Shown: positions 1-8,014, counted from the stretch's first letter. The stretch is DNA of 44,771 nt from JAKSCF01 sp028279945 (GCA_028279945.1 JANQMT010000142.1:1-44771); one strand, 5' to 3'. The notes: generated by a model not told the origin, from the sequence alone. A program made the numbers and translations.

Positions 1-1
1 T

Positions 2-586
2 GAATATGGATTCAATGAAAATATTGATTTTTCAGCTTTTAAACAAAAATGTTCAAAAGGTAGACCAAGCACTGATCATGAAATAACAATAGACATGGCA
101 AAAGAAATATCAATGCTTCAAAGAACTGATAGAGGAAAGCAAGCAAGGCAGTATTTCTTAGAATTAGAAAGGCAATGGAACACGCCGGAAGTAGTAATGG
201 CTAGAGCGTTAAAATTCTCAAACGATAAAATCTTACAACTAGAGACACAAATTAAAAAGGACAAACCTAAAGTATTATTTGCTGATGCAGTTGAAACCTC
301 TGAATCTTCTATACTCATCGGTGATTTAGCAAAATTACTTAAACAAAATGGAGTAAACACGGGACAAAAGAGATTATTTCAGTGGTTAAGAGATAATGGA
401 TACTTGATAAAATCAGGTAGCAGCAAGAATATGCCTACTCAAAAATCTATGGATTTACAGTTATTCGAAGTTAAAGAAAGAACTATAAATAATCCAGACG
501 GCAGCATAAGGGTCACTAGAACTACGAAAGTAACTGGAAAGGGTCAAGTGTATTTTATCAACAGATTTGTTATTAAAAGTGCTTAG
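2..586 (+). CDS. Phage antirepressor (AntA/AntB + KilAC), 5' end beyond window
   Basis: The reading frame is open from the left edge, so the gene starts upstream of the window; the ATG at 95 is internal. Residues encoded before it (GFNENIDFSAF, then the DHEITIDMAKEISML motif) match the AntA/AntB antirepressor domain, and the C-terminal ~110 residues (LIGDLAKLLKQNG ... FQWLRDNGYL ... GQVYFINRF) match the KilAC/ANT DNA-binding domain of phage antirepressors. Family members counteract the lysogenic repressor or regulate early genes. Its place at the left of the early region fits the boundary between the lysogeny module (outside the window) and replication genes. No frameshift is visible. Confidence 0.9.
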   Translation, partial: EYGFNENIDFSAFKQKCSKGRPSTDHEITIDMAKEISMLQRTDRGKQARQYFLELERQWNTPEVVMARALKFSNDKILQLETQIKKDKPKVLFADAVETSESSILIGDLAKLLKQNGVNTGQKRLFQWLRDNGYLIKSGSSKNMPTQKSMDLQLFEVKERTINNPDGSIRVTRTTKVTGKGQVYFINRFVIKSA

Positions 587-669
587 AAAAGAACAGCTGC
601 AGCTGATTCAATTATAAGCATAGGACAAATTGAGCACAGCATAAATCTTAATAAAGGGGGGTGGTGACT

Positions 670-864
670 ATGGCAAATGAAATTAGTATAACTATTAAAG
701 GTCTTGATACAGAAGAAGATAGAAAAGAATTTGCAGCAAAGTGCGCTGAATTTTGGATGGAGATTATTTCAGAGAAAATAAGCTCACTGCCAATGACCCA
801 TGAAAGGAAGGTGGAATTTGCAGAAGAAGTGGTTAATAATATCCGCAGTAAAGGAATGAAGTAA
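670..864 (+). CDS. Small early phage protein, function unknown
   Basis: A 64-residue, acidic and helical protein that I do not recognise. The frame is open from GTG codons at 661 and 664, but ATG 670 is preferred because the run AAAGGGGGG at 653-661 sits at a normal distance from it, whereas the upstream GTGs overlap that ribosome binding site. It follows the antirepressor by about 80 bases and is the last plus-strand gene before an inserted minus-strand gene. The composition (MANEISITIKGL, then charged helices) gives no catalytic clue. The same-strand placement suggests membership of the early transcript. Confidence 0.6.
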   Translation: MANEISITIKGLDTEEDRKEFAAKCAEFWMEIISEKISSLPMTHERKVEFAEEVVNNIRSKGMK

Positions 865-868
865 GCAA

Positions 869-1456
869 CTACTTACTAAGAAAAAAGGAAACGATAGCAA
901 TTATAGTACCAACTGCTGCACAAATACCTGCAACTGCATCCCAAGGTATAGAGAATTTATTTTTTTTACTTTTATCTACGGAATTACTAGTGCTCTTGCA
1001 TTGATTTTTGTTGGGTGTGGGATTATTGATTATGTTATCTGTGAGATCATGCTGAGCACGGGATTGAAACAGGGGGAGAACAAAATCTATTAACTCTTGT
1101 AGAATATCTTCGAGTTGAGCAGAAGTATGGTCTCTACTATCAGCATAAACCCATTGTTCATCATGAGGTCCAGTAGTAAATGCACATGAAAAAACCTTTT
1201 CGGGAACAATTATTGAAATATTTAACCTTCTATAAGAAGTTTGATTTGAAAAATGTTTTTTAAATTCTTCAAGTGAAAAATGAGAATCAGCAGGAAAGCC
1301 TTCAACATGAATATCAGTATCAATTTGTATTTTTGAATCGTAAAACCGCTCCACGACATTAAACATTTTTTGTGTTATAGCAATATAATCTATTTTTTTT
1401 AAAGAGTCCCATTTTAAAGGTTCTGAGTTATATTTTGTAAGAAGAGTATTTCTCAT
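869..1456 (-). CDS. Tail-anchored membrane protein of unknown function (cargo gene)
   Basis: A 195-residue minus-strand protein in a plus-strand early operon. The first ~165 residues are predicted soluble. A basic stretch (KSKKNKF) then precedes one C-terminal hydrophobic helix (AGICAAVGTIIAIVSFFL) and a short SK tail, the topology of a tail-anchored protein facing the cytoplasm. No signal peptide or enzyme motif is seen and I do not recognise the family. The start has a ribosome binding site (AAAGGTTGG) and its own promoter upstream. Single minus-strand genes with private promoters are typical of prophage cargo expressed during lysogeny; a role in superinfection exclusion or host modification is only inference. 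Confidence 0.7.
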   Translation of the reverse strand: MRNTLLTKYNSEPLKWDSLKKIDYIAITQKMFNVVERFYDSKIQIDTDIHVEGFPADSHFSLEEFKKHFSNQTSYRRLNISIIVPEKVFSCAFTTGPHDEQWVYADSRDHTSAQLEDILQELIDFVLPLFQSRAQHDLTDNIINNPTPNKNQCKSTSNSVDKSKKNKFSIPWDAVAGICAAVGTIIAIVSFFLSK

Positions 1457-1490
1457 TTACATCCAACCTTTTGAAATCAATTATATTAAA

Positions 1491-1519
1491 ATATTACCAT
1501 TTTTTTGAAAGAGGGACAA
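1491..1519 (-). promoter_or_regulatory. Sigma-A-like promoter for the minus-strand gene 869-1456
   Basis: Read on the minus strand: TTGTCC (1519-1514), a 17-base spacer, then TAATAT (1496-1491), with TGG directly before the -10 box, an extended -10 element. It lies 35-60 bases upstream of the minus-strand start at 1456 in the divergent gap. Identified by eye only. Confidence 0.5.
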
Positions 1520-1564
1520 GTCAAAAAAAAATCCTAAACAAATATAGTAAAGTGAGGTGAGAAA

Positions 1565-1813
1565 TTGAATAAACGTTTTATCATAGTAATTTTTATATTT
1601 TGCTTATTAGTAATTCTAGCAATGCGCGTAGAACACAAAGCCCATGAGAACTATGTTAGGACAAACACTGAGTACACTCAACAGCTAGAAGAAAATTACA
1701 GAGTAGCAGAAGAGTATATCACTGAATTAGAAAACATGGCGGAGTATTTGTCTTATGTGATTAATCAGCAGCATAAAGAATTAATTGAATTGAGAGGTGA
1801 AAAAGATAAATGA
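1565..1813 (+). CDS. Small single-pass membrane protein with coiled coil
   Basis: An 82-residue protein starting at TTG 1565, chosen because GAGGTGAG at 1554-1561 is well placed. Residues 5-20 (FIIVIFIFCLLVILAM) form one N-terminal membrane helix. The remainder is a charged, heptad-like helix (about 25-80), so the body probably projects as a coiled coil, most likely into the cytoplasm or as a bitopic spanin-like protein. No family is recognised. It opens a run of small early genes and overlaps the next gene by 17 bases. Its position far from the lysis module argues against a lysis role. Confidence 0.6.
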   Translation: MNKRFIIVIFIFCLLVILAMRVEHKAHENYVRTNTEYTQQLEENYRVAEEYITELENMAEYLSYVINQQHKELIELRGEKDK

Positions 1814-2042
1814 AGGCTACTGCGCTTTATTAGTATCAATCATAAAACACTGCAGTCCTGAGCAAGCATTTAAGGCTTTAAGCACCGGAAAGATAGAGCG
1901 AAACATTGATGATGCGTTACATTTTCGAGAGTTGAAAAAAGAATACACATATGATCAAATTGCCGAAATGTGTTGCATGGGAAAATATGAAGTTTACTAT
2001 TGGGCGTATAAATATTTTAAAGATAAGGGATTGAAGCAATAG
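1797..2042 (+). CDS. Small early protein with HTH-like segment
   Basis: An 81-residue protein overlapping the end of the previous gene. The start is uncertain: GTG 1797 is the only usual start codon in frame, but the AGAGG of the ribosome binding site touches it, so initiation may depend on translational coupling with the upstream gene. Residues ~50-75 (TYDQIAEMCCMGKYEVYYW) resemble a helix-turn-helix of the kind found in small phage regulators, though without enough conserved positions to assign a family. It belongs to a tightly packed early cluster. Function unknown. Confidence 0.55.
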   Translation: MKKINEGYCALLVSIIKHCSPEQAFKALSTGKIERNIDDALHFRELKKEYTYDQIAEMCCMGKYEVYYWAYKYFKDKGLKQ

Positions 2043-2061
2043 CAGAAAGGAGGAATATCAC

Positions 2062-2337
2062 ATGGCATATAGTGAAAATGGTATTCGGATTGCTCCGTTT
2101 GAATCATTTAAGGAACACCACGAGAGAGCTCATAGTGAATCTCCATATAACGAGGATTTTATAGATCGGTGCCGTGCAAAGGCGCTTGAATATAATGATG
2201 AGCCATTTATTGGAGTATCGCTGTTGCATGAGTTAAAATTAGCAGTCCCGGTGCATTGTCGTACAAAGGTGCTTAATGGTACAAAATGCCTTTATGCCTA
2301 TGAACAACACTTAAAAGAGATAGGCTTAAGGGTATAA
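2062..2337 (+). CDS. Small early phage protein, function unknown
   Basis: A 91-residue, mixed-charge soluble protein with a good ribosome binding site (AGAAAGGAGG, 2042-2051) before ATG 2062. There is no membrane segment, no cysteine cluster and no motif I recognise. It lies in the cluster of short plus-strand genes between the tail-anchored protein and the AbrB-like regulator, a region that in related Firmicute phages carries host-takeover or regulatory proteins. Nothing in the sequence allows a more precise assignment. Confidence 0.55.
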   Translation: MAYSENGIRIAPFESFKEHHERAHSESPYNEDFIDRCRAKALEYNDEPFIGVSLLHELKLAVPVHCRTKVLNGTKCLYAYEQHLKEIGLRV

Positions 2338-2360
2338 CTATGTGAAAAGGAGGAATAAGA

Positions 2361-2669
2361 TTGATTAATCTAAGAGGCCAAATTGAAACAGTTCTCGATG
2401 AGCTTGAAAAGAGATACCTAGACAAAGCTAAAGAATTTAAAGCCAATAGAGATCCATCTCTAGAAAATGTGTGTACAAGTAAAGCAGATAGTGTCTTTTT
2501 ATCTAAGGTGAGAGTTTTTGACGTGCTAGACGAAGCATTTAACAGTTTATCAGTAGAACAAAAAAAATTATTACAGAAAGCCGGAATATCTCTAAAAAAT
2601 AAAAATGCCCCTAATGATACTGCTGCAACAGTAACAAATAACAGGGCACTACAAAACACTTCAACTTAA
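2361..2669 (+). CDS. Helical early phage protein, function unknown
   Basis: A 102-residue protein. The start is TTG 2361, supported by AAAAGGAGG at 2345-2353. The sequence is mostly charged alpha-helix (LRGQIETVLDELEKRYLDKA), and the last 25 residues are polar and probably disordered (NDTAATVTNN). The middle segment (VFLSKVRVFDVLDEAF) could be a helical hairpin. No family is recognised. Codon use matches the neighbouring early genes. It ends 44 bases before the next gene. Confidence 0.55.
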   Translation: MINLRGQIETVLDELEKRYLDKAKEFKANRDPSLENVCTSKADSVFLSKVRVFDVLDEAFNSLSVEQKKLLQKAGISLKNKNAPNDTAATVTNNRALQNTST

Positions 2670-2697
2670 ATATATCACGGTTAGATTAAAAAGTAAA

Positions 2698-2716
2698 TAG
2701 GAGGGTTTGATAGATG
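2698..2716 (+). repeat. First copy of a 19-base translation-initiation repeat
   Basis: TAGGAGGGTTTGATAGATG at 2698-2716 occurs again exactly at 2935-2953. Each copy ends with the ATG of a gene (2714 and 2951) and contains its AGGAGGG ribosome binding site. In the second copy the same bases also encode the last residues and stop codon of the preceding gene. Confidence 0.85.
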
Positions 2717-2947
2717 GAATCATATGATAACCGGTATGACGCCTGCAGTAAAGTTCACACTGTAAGAGTTACACTGCAAAGCGGACCATATAAAGGTCAT
2801 ATTGCATATGAAATAGGTGGCAATTGCTTTGGATTGGATATGCTTGATTGGAATCCTGAGTGCGAAGATCAATACGATATTGAGTTATATGTGGAAAATG
2901 ATTGTGAATTTAGATTTGATGAAGACGATTGTGTTAGGAGGGTTTGA
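2714..2947 (+). CDS. Small acidic phage protein, function unknown
   Basis: A 77-residue, strongly acidic protein (several runs such as DEDD and ECEDQ) with four cysteines not arranged as a clear zinc finger. The N-terminal half (VHTVRVTLQSGPYKGHIAYEI) looks like a small beta barrel. Small acidic phage proteins can mimic DNA or inhibit host enzymes, but nothing here proves that. The start codon is fixed by AGGAGGG at 2699-2705, which lies in a 19-base sequence repeated before the next gene. The stop codon is 3 bases from the next start, so the two are probably coupled. Confidence 0.6.
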   Translation: MESYDNRYDACSKVHTVRVTLQSGPYKGHIAYEIGGNCFGLDMLDWNPECEDQYDIELYVENDCEFRFDEDDCVRRV

Positions 2948-2950
2948 TAG

Positions 2951-3244
2951 ATGTACTCAGGTACTGTAAGACGTATAGACGATATTGGGAGAGTGACCAT
3001 ACCTAAAAATACAAGAGCAAAACATGAAATTAAAGAAGGAGATCCGTTAGAAATTATCAGTTGTCCCGGTGGAATAGTTATTAAGAAACTTAAAATAGAA
3101 TATTGTGAAGAGTGCGGAAAGCCGGTTCACTTAAGTGATCCGCACTTCATAACTGAAAAAGGTGACATCATCCACGAGCATTGTGCCGGTCCATATGCAA
3201 TAGATTACATGAGTGAAAATCAGCTGTGGAGCTTACATAAGTAA
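2951..3244 (+). CDS. AbrB/SpoVT-type transcriptional regulator with C-terminal zinc motif
   Basis: A 97-residue protein. Residues 1-48 (SGTVRRIDDIGRVTIPKN ... GDPLEIIS ... GIVIKKL) are a typical swapped-hairpin AbrB/SpoVT DNA-binding domain with the IDxxGRVxIP signature. The C-terminal half carries CEEC (52-55) followed by HEHC (75-78), likely one zinc site, and may mediate dimer or partner contacts. AbrB-family proteins in Firmicutes control transition-state and sporulation genes; in phages they act as early regulators. It sits between small early genes and the replication module and shares its initiation sequence with the preceding gene. Confidence 0.85.
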   Translation: MYSGTVRRIDDIGRVTIPKNTRAKHEIKEGDPLEIISCPGGIVIKKLKIEYCEECGKPVHLSDPHFITEKGDIIHEHCAGPYAIDYMSENQLWSLHK

Positions 3245-3270
3245 AAATTTAATTAAAGGGAGGAAAAAAT

Positions 3271-3609
3271 ATGAGTCAATTAATTATTAAAATCGAGGCA
3301 CCGGAGATTGCAAAAGCAATCAGCTTACTAGCAACAGCTTTAGGGGGTAAAGCTGTATCTATACCTCAAGTAATGGAGAAAAAGACACCTGTCAAAGAAT
3401 TAGAACAGCAAAAAGAGGCTAATGAAGATAGTGCAGATGAGAAGCCGGCCATAACCTTAGAACAAGTAAGAGAACGTACATCAAAGGCAGTAAAAAAAGA
3501 TAGAGAAGCTACTAAAAAGTTGTTAAGTGAATTTGGAGCTTCTAGTGTATCTACTCTTGATAAAAAACATTATGAAGCATTTTATGAAAAAGTGGGTGAA
3601 TTAGTATAA
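3271..3609 (+). CDS. Phage protein upstream of recombination genes, function unknown
   Basis: A 112-residue protein with a good AGGGAGG ribosome binding site before ATG 3271. The N-terminus (QLIIKIEAPEIAKAI) is short and structured, the middle (residues ~45-70) is a charged low-complexity linker, and the C-terminal 45 residues (LEQVRERTSKAVKKDREATK) form a conserved helical unit that I associate with small proteins next to single-stranded DNA-binding genes in Firmicute phages. It overlaps the next gene by one base. A role in replication or recombination is inferred from context only. Confidence 0.6.
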   Translation: MSQLIIKIEAPEIAKAISLLATALGGKAVSIPQVMEKKTPVKELEQQKEANEDSADEKPAITLEQVRERTSKAVKKDREATKKLLSEFGASSVSTLDKKHYEAFYEKVGELV

Positions 3610-4772
3610 TGGCACACGCATTATTAAGTGCTTCAGGGTCTGGTAGATGGTTGGCTTGCCCACCTTCTGCTAGACTTGAAGAAAAAGAACCGGATTCATC
3701 AAGCGAATACGCCCAGGAAGGGACACTGGCACATGAAATAGGCGAACAGATTGTTAGATATAATAATCATGAATTTAGAAAACCTACATTAACAAGAAGA
3801 TTAAACAAGCTAAAGGAACATGAGCTGTTTTCAAATGATATGCTTGAGTACTGTGGAACATACGGGAATATTGTTTGGGAGAAATTCAATGAGGCGAAAA
3901 AACGGACAGCTGACGCACAGCTTCTAATTGAACAACGTCTTGATTTTTCAAATTATGTACCTGAAGGTTTTGGCACTGGGGATGCAGTTATTATAGCTGA
4001 TAACATCATTGAGATCATTGATTTTAAGTATGGAAAAGGCGTTGAAGTATCTGCAGTAGATAACTCTCAAATGAAATTATACGGACTTGGTTCACTCAAT
4101 GAGTATGACATGCTTTACGACATACAAGAAATTTGCCTTACAATAGTGCAGCCCAGGTTAGAAAACATATCAGAATTTACTATCTCAACAAATGACTTAT
4201 ATGCATGGGGTAAAGAAGTTAAAAAGATAGCTGAAATTGCTTTCAAGGGTGAGGGCGAATTTTGTCCAGGGTCACATTGTAGATTCTGTAAGATTAAAGC
4301 TAAATGCAAAGCCTATGCAGATGAACAATTAAAACTTGCTAAATACGAATTTAAGCAAAGTTGGCAATTAGAAAAAACGGACATAGTGGATATACTTGAT
4401 CGCGCCGATGATTTTAAGAAGTGGATTACTACAGTAGAAGAGTTTGCATTAGATCAAGCCGTTAACCATGAAATGAACTTCCCTGGGTATAAATTAGTTG
4501 AGGGCAGGAGTAATAGAAAATATACAGATCAAAAGAAAGTGCTTAAGGTACTCACATCAGCAAATTATGAAGAGTCTAAACTATATAAACCTAAGGAGTT
4601 ACTTGGTATTACAGCTATGGAAAAGTTTATAGGTAAAAAGACATTCGGTGAATTATTATCTGATTTAGTTATAAAGCCACAAGGAAAACCAACGCTCGTT
4701 CCAGAGTCAGACAAACGTCCAGAGTGGCATTCAGAAGATGAAGCTAAGAGAGATTTTGAAGATATATTATAG
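3609..4772 (+). CDS. DUF2800 protein, PD-(D/E)XK nuclease-like with Fe-S cysteines
   Basis: A 387-residue protein matching the DUF2800 family, a Cas4/RecB-like branch of the PD-(D/E)XK nuclease fold. Visible core residues: GTGDAV with Asp125, the D-x-K pair in IIDFKYGKG (Asp138, Lys140) and Gln154 in SQMKLYG. Cys17 plus the C-terminal set in CPGSHCRFCKIKAKC (~217-231) are the four-cysteine pattern that binds an iron-sulfur cluster in Cas4/AddB enzymes. It probably processes DNA ends with the adjacent ssDNA-binding protein and polymerase. It overlaps the upstream gene by one base (TAATG). Confidence 0.88.
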   Translation: MAHALLSASGSGRWLACPPSARLEEKEPDSSSEYAQEGTLAHEIGEQIVRYNNHEFRKPTLTRRLNKLKEHELFSNDMLEYCGTYGNIVWEKFNEAKKRTADAQLLIEQRLDFSNYVPEGFGTGDAVIIADNIIEIIDFKYGKGVEVSAVDNSQMKLYGLGSLNEYDMLYDIQEICLTIVQPRLENISEFTISTNDLYAWGKEVKKIAEIAFKGEGEFCPGSHCRFCKIKAKCKAYADEQLKLAKYEFKQSWQLEKTDIVDILDRADDFKKWITTVEEFALDQAVNHEMNFPGYKLVEGRSNRKYTDQKKVLKVLTSANYEESKLYKPKELLGITAMEKFIGKKTFGELLSDLVIKPQGKPTLVPESDKRPEWHSEDEAKRDFEDIL

Positions 4773-4785
4773 GAGGATTATTAAT

Positions 4786-5340
4786 ATGGAAGAGTTAAAA
4801 ACAAAAGTAGTTACAGGACTGGTTAGATTCAGTTATTTACATGTATGGCAACCTAAGGCGATAGATGAAGGGCAAGAGCCAAAATATTCAGTATCACTTA
4901 TTATCCCTAAATCAGACAAAGGGACTTTAAAGAAAATAAAAGAAGCTGTAGAAAATGCAAAGATTCAAGGTAAAGCAAATAAGTTTGGTGGAAAAGTACC
5001 TACTAATCTTAAAACACCTCTAAGAGATGGGGATGAAGAAAGACCAGACGATGAAGCATATCAAAACAGCTATTTTTTAAATGCAAACAGCAAAACCAAA
5101 CCTGGTATTGTTGACAAAGATAGAGAAACAATTTTAGATCCAGATGAGGTTTACAGTGGTTGCTATGGACGTGCTAGTATTACGTTTTACCCTTTTAACA
5201 CCAGTGGGAATAAAGGGATAGCTTGTGGGCTTGGTAATATACAGAAGCTAAAAGATGGAGAGCCATTAAGTAGCAGATCTACACCGGAAGAAGATTTTGG
5301 AGATGAGTTCCAGTTTGATGACGATGAGGATCTATTGTAA
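4786..5340 (+). CDS. DUF2815 single-stranded DNA-binding protein (gp2.5-like)
   Basis: A 184-residue protein of the DUF2815 family, related to T7 gp2.5. The start ATG 4786 follows AGGAGG at 4771-4776; an upstream in-frame ATG at 4738 lies inside the previous gene without a ribosome binding site. Core features are PKYSVSLIIPK near the N-terminus, GCYGRASITFYPF near residues 120-135, and a very acidic tail (DEFQFDDDEDLL) of the type ssDNA-binding proteins use to recruit polymerase and primase. The stop overlaps the polymerase start by one base, so the two are translationally coupled. Confidence 0.88.
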   Translation: MEELKTKVVTGLVRFSYLHVWQPKAIDEGQEPKYSVSLIIPKSDKGTLKKIKEAVENAKIQGKANKFGGKVPTNLKTPLRDGDEERPDDEAYQNSYFLNANSKTKPGIVDKDRETILDPDEVYSGCYGRASITFYPFNTSGNKGIACGLGNIQKLKDGEPLSSRSTPEEDFGDEFQFDDDEDLL

Positions 5341-7292
5341 TGAAAACTCTAGCTATAGACATAGAAACCTATAGCAGCGTTGATTTAATGGAGTCGGGGG
5401 TCTACAAATATGTAGAGTCCCCCGATTTTGAAATACTACTAATAGCATATGCTGTTGATGATGAGCCTGTAAAGATTATAGACGTTAAGCAAGGAGAGAG
5501 CTTTCTTCCTTTTTTAGACCTATACCAATCTCCAAATATAATAAAAACAGCTTACAATACTCAATTTGAAAGAGTGTGTATAAATAAACGATTCAATTAT
5601 AATCTTTGTTGGTTTTTAGAACAGTGGGAGTGCACTATGGTTAAAGCTTCTATGCTTGGTATGCCTTTAGGACTTGATAAAGTGGCCAAAGTATTAAACT
5701 TAGAAAACCAAAAGATGAAAGCTGGTAAAGCTTTGATAAACTACTTTTCTAAACCTTGCAAACCTACTAAAAAGAATGGTGGTCGTACAAGAAACTTACC
5801 GGAACATGATACAGAGAAATGGGAGCTATTCAAAGAGTACTGTAAACGTGACGTTGAAGTAGAGAGGTCCATTCGTAATAAGATTAGATTCTTTGAAATA
5901 CCCAAAGATGAAAAACAGATGTGGTACCTGGATCAGAAGATTAATGACACTGGTATTAATTTAAATATGGACCTAGTAAAAAATTCAATTGCTTTTAATG
6001 AGATTTATACAAATAGATTATTTGAGGAAATGAAAGAAATCACCAAAGTTGATAATCCTAATAGTTTACCACAAATAAAGAAATGGATACTAGATACAAC
6101 TGGGGTTGAGGTAAAAAGCATATCAAAAGATACTATACCCGACTTACTAGATCAAGCTGATAGTAAAGATGTTAGAAGAGTACTCAAAATAAGGCAAGAA
6201 TTAGGTAAAACGTCTGTTAAGAAATATGAGGCTATGGATAGGGCTATTTGTAATGATGGTAGAGTTAGGGGGTTATTACAATTCTATGGTGCGAATAGGA
6301 CCGGCAGATGGGCGGGTAGATTAGTACAAGTTCAAAACTTACCTAAAAATAAAATTTCTGATCTAGACTTAGCAAGAAATACTGTTCTCGATAATGATTT
6401 AGAGCTACTTGAAATACTTTATGGAAATGTGCCCGACATCCTTTCACAGCTAGTAAGGACTGCATTCGTGTCATCTAACGAATCAAGGTTTATTGTAGCT
6501 GATTTCTCCGCGATAGAGGCCAGAATAATAGCATGGTTAGCAAATGAGAAATGGAGACTAGACGTATTTGGCGGGCATGGAAAAATATATGAAGCTTCTG
6601 CAGCTCAAATGTTTCATGTGCCCATAGAAGAAATAGGCAAAGGTAGTGAGTTGAGAGCTAAGGGAAAAGTTGCAGAATTAGCGCTCGGTTATCAGGGAGG
6701 ACCAGGCGCATTAATCGCCATGGGTGCATTAGATATGGGGATTAAAGAAGACGAGCTACCAAACATTGTTGATGCTTGGAGAAATGCTAATACTAATATA
6801 GTCAAATTATGGCGTATTATTGGTAATGCTGCTAAAAAAGCTGTAGGTGAAAAAACACCAGTTAAAATCCAACACGGTATAGCGTTCTATTACCGAAAAG
6901 GTTTTTTATTCATACGCTTACCATCTGGGCGGGAATTAGCGTATATGAGGGCTGTAGTAGAGAATGGTGATTATGGTAAGCACCTAGTATATGAGGGGAT
7001 GGATCAGACCAGTAAGCAATGGAAACGAATACCTACATACGGGGGTAAGTTAACAGAGAATATCGTTCAAGCTATTGCCAGAGATTGTTTAAAAGAAACT
7101 ATGTTAAAACTTGATAAGGCTGGCTATAAGTTGGTTATGCACGTGCATGATGAAGTTATCCTGGATACCCCTCAGAATAGTCATAATGATTTGGATAAAG
7201 CGCTTGATGTTATGTGTGATCCTATAGAGTGGGCACCAGGGTTATTACTTAAAGGTGATGGGTATGAAACTGAATATTATTTGAAAGATTAA
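5340..7292 (+). CDS. Family A DNA polymerase (3'-5' exonuclease + polymerase)
   Basis: A 650-residue replicative polymerase of the phage pol I type. The exonuclease domain opens with AIDIETYS (Asp7, Glu9) and continues to about residue 190. The polymerase domain shows motif A, ADFSAIEARI with Asp388; motif B, RAKGKVAELALGYQGG; and motif C, HVHDEVILD with His603-Asp604-Glu605. All catalytic positions are intact, and there is no 5'-3' exonuclease domain. It starts on the TAATG overlap with the ssDNA-binding gene. It is likely the phage replicase, working with the primase-helicase encoded 0.7 kb downstream. Confidence 0.96.
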   Translation: MKTLAIDIETYSSVDLMESGVYKYVESPDFEILLIAYAVDDEPVKIIDVKQGESFLPFLDLYQSPNIIKTAYNTQFERVCINKRFNYNLCWFLEQWECTMVKASMLGMPLGLDKVAKVLNLENQKMKAGKALINYFSKPCKPTKKNGGRTRNLPEHDTEKWELFKEYCKRDVEVERSIRNKIRFFEIPKDEKQMWYLDQKINDTGINLNMDLVKNSIAFNEIYTNRLFEEMKEITKVDNPNSLPQIKKWILDTTGVEVKSISKDTIPDLLDQADSKDVRRVLKIRQELGKTSVKKYEAMDRAICNDGRVRGLLQFYGANRTGRWAGRLVQVQNLPKNKISDLDLARNTVLDNDLELLEILYGNVPDILSQLVRTAFVSSNESRFIVADFSAIEARIIAWLANEKWRLDVFGGHGKIYEASAAQMFHVPIEEIGKGSELRAKGKVAELALGYQGGPGALIAMGALDMGIKEDELPNIVDAWRNANTNIVKLWRIIGNAAKKAVGEKTPVKIQHGIAFYYRKGFLFIRLPSGRELAYMRAVVENGDYGKHLVYEGMDQTSKQWKRIPTYGGKLTENIVQAIARDCLKETMLKLDKAGYKLVMHVHDEVILDTPQNSHNDLDKALDVMCDPIEWAPGLLLKGDGYETEYYLKD

Positions 7293-7301
7293 TTTTCCCT
7301 A

Positions 7302-7321
7302 TAGCTAATCAGGCATAGCTA
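7302..7321. terminator. Weak hairpin between convergent polymerase and channel genes
   Basis: TAGCTA at 7302-7307 and 7316-7321 form a 6-base stem with an 8-base loop in the 26-base gap between two converging genes; the right arm overlaps the channel stop codon. There is no strong T run on either side, so terminator function is uncertain. Confidence 0.3.
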
Positions 7322-7969
7322 ATTCTTTATTTTCTCTTTCTCTTTATCCTTATTATGTAATATAAATACTATTCCAAGAACGACAGTCATTATTGATAGA
7401 CCAGTTAGTATTTCTAAAGTAGTAACTAATTTAGATATCCAGTGTATTGGATATATATCACCATAGCCTACTGTTGTAATAGTTACAACACTGAAATATA
7501 AACAATCTACAATAGCGAGTAAATAATTAATTAATGCAAGATCCCCAAAACTAGCAATGCCTTTAAAAGGATTATCGATAAAAAATGGTAGCCATAAGTA
7601 TACTGCAGTGAATAATAAAATGGAGCTCCCATAAGCCAATATTAGAATATTTAAATCACTTATAGTAGTATCTTTTTTTTCAAGCAATTCCGTAACACAT
7701 TTTTTTATTTTAGAAAATAAGAAGAAAATACTATTAAATAATCCAATAATAAAAATACATGTAGCAAATATACTTATATCTTCCAGTGTGGAGTCATCAA
7801 GACATATTGATCCTCTGATAACTACATAAGGAATTATAAAGATAAATAAAATGACAACAAAAAAAGCGGCAAGTAAAGGCAGCTTCTTTAGAAATTGATG
7901 AATCCTTTTTCTAAATAATACATTTAAAAAAATTAATATAATTGATAAGGCTAAATAAATATAGTACAT
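7319..7969 (-). CDS. Potassium channel family protein (cargo gene)
   Basis: A 216-residue minus-strand membrane protein. It has five hydrophobic helices (about 3-19, 31-51, 66-86, 107-131, 181-204) and, before the last, a pore helix plus selectivity filter: YFSVVTITTVGYGDIYP, with TVGYGD at 166-171. This is the canonical K+ filter of the two-helix ion channel family (Ion_trans_2), preceded here by three extra helices. No RCK/TrkA regulatory domain follows; the tail is ~12 charged residues. The ribosome binding site is GAGGAG. It is inserted between the DNA polymerase and primase genes on the opposite strand with its own likely promoter, so it is cargo rather than replication machinery. Confidence 0.9.
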   Translation of the reverse strand: MYYIYLALSIILIFLNVLFRKRIHQFLKKLPLLAAFFVVILFIFIIPYVVIRGSICLDDSTLEDISIFATCIFIIGLFNSIFFLFSKIKKCVTELLEKKDTTISDLNILILAYGSSILLFTAVYLWLPFFIDNPFKGIASFGDLALINYLLAIVDCLYFSVVTITTVGYGDIYPIHWISKLVTTLEILTGLSIMTVVLGIVFILHNKDKEKEKIKN

Positions 7970-8005
7970 GATAAACTCCTCTTTAATAAGATGTTTTTTA
8001 TGAAT

Positions 8006-8014
8006 ATTTTACCA
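8006..8014 (-). promoter_or_regulatory. Extended -10 promoter for the channel gene
   Basis: On the minus strand TGG is followed by TAAAAT (8011-8006), an extended -10 box about 37 bases upstream of the channel start at 7969. No convincing -35 hexamer is visible. The TGG-TANNAT form resembles the promoters of gene 869-1456 and of gene 42810-43682. Confidence 0.4.
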
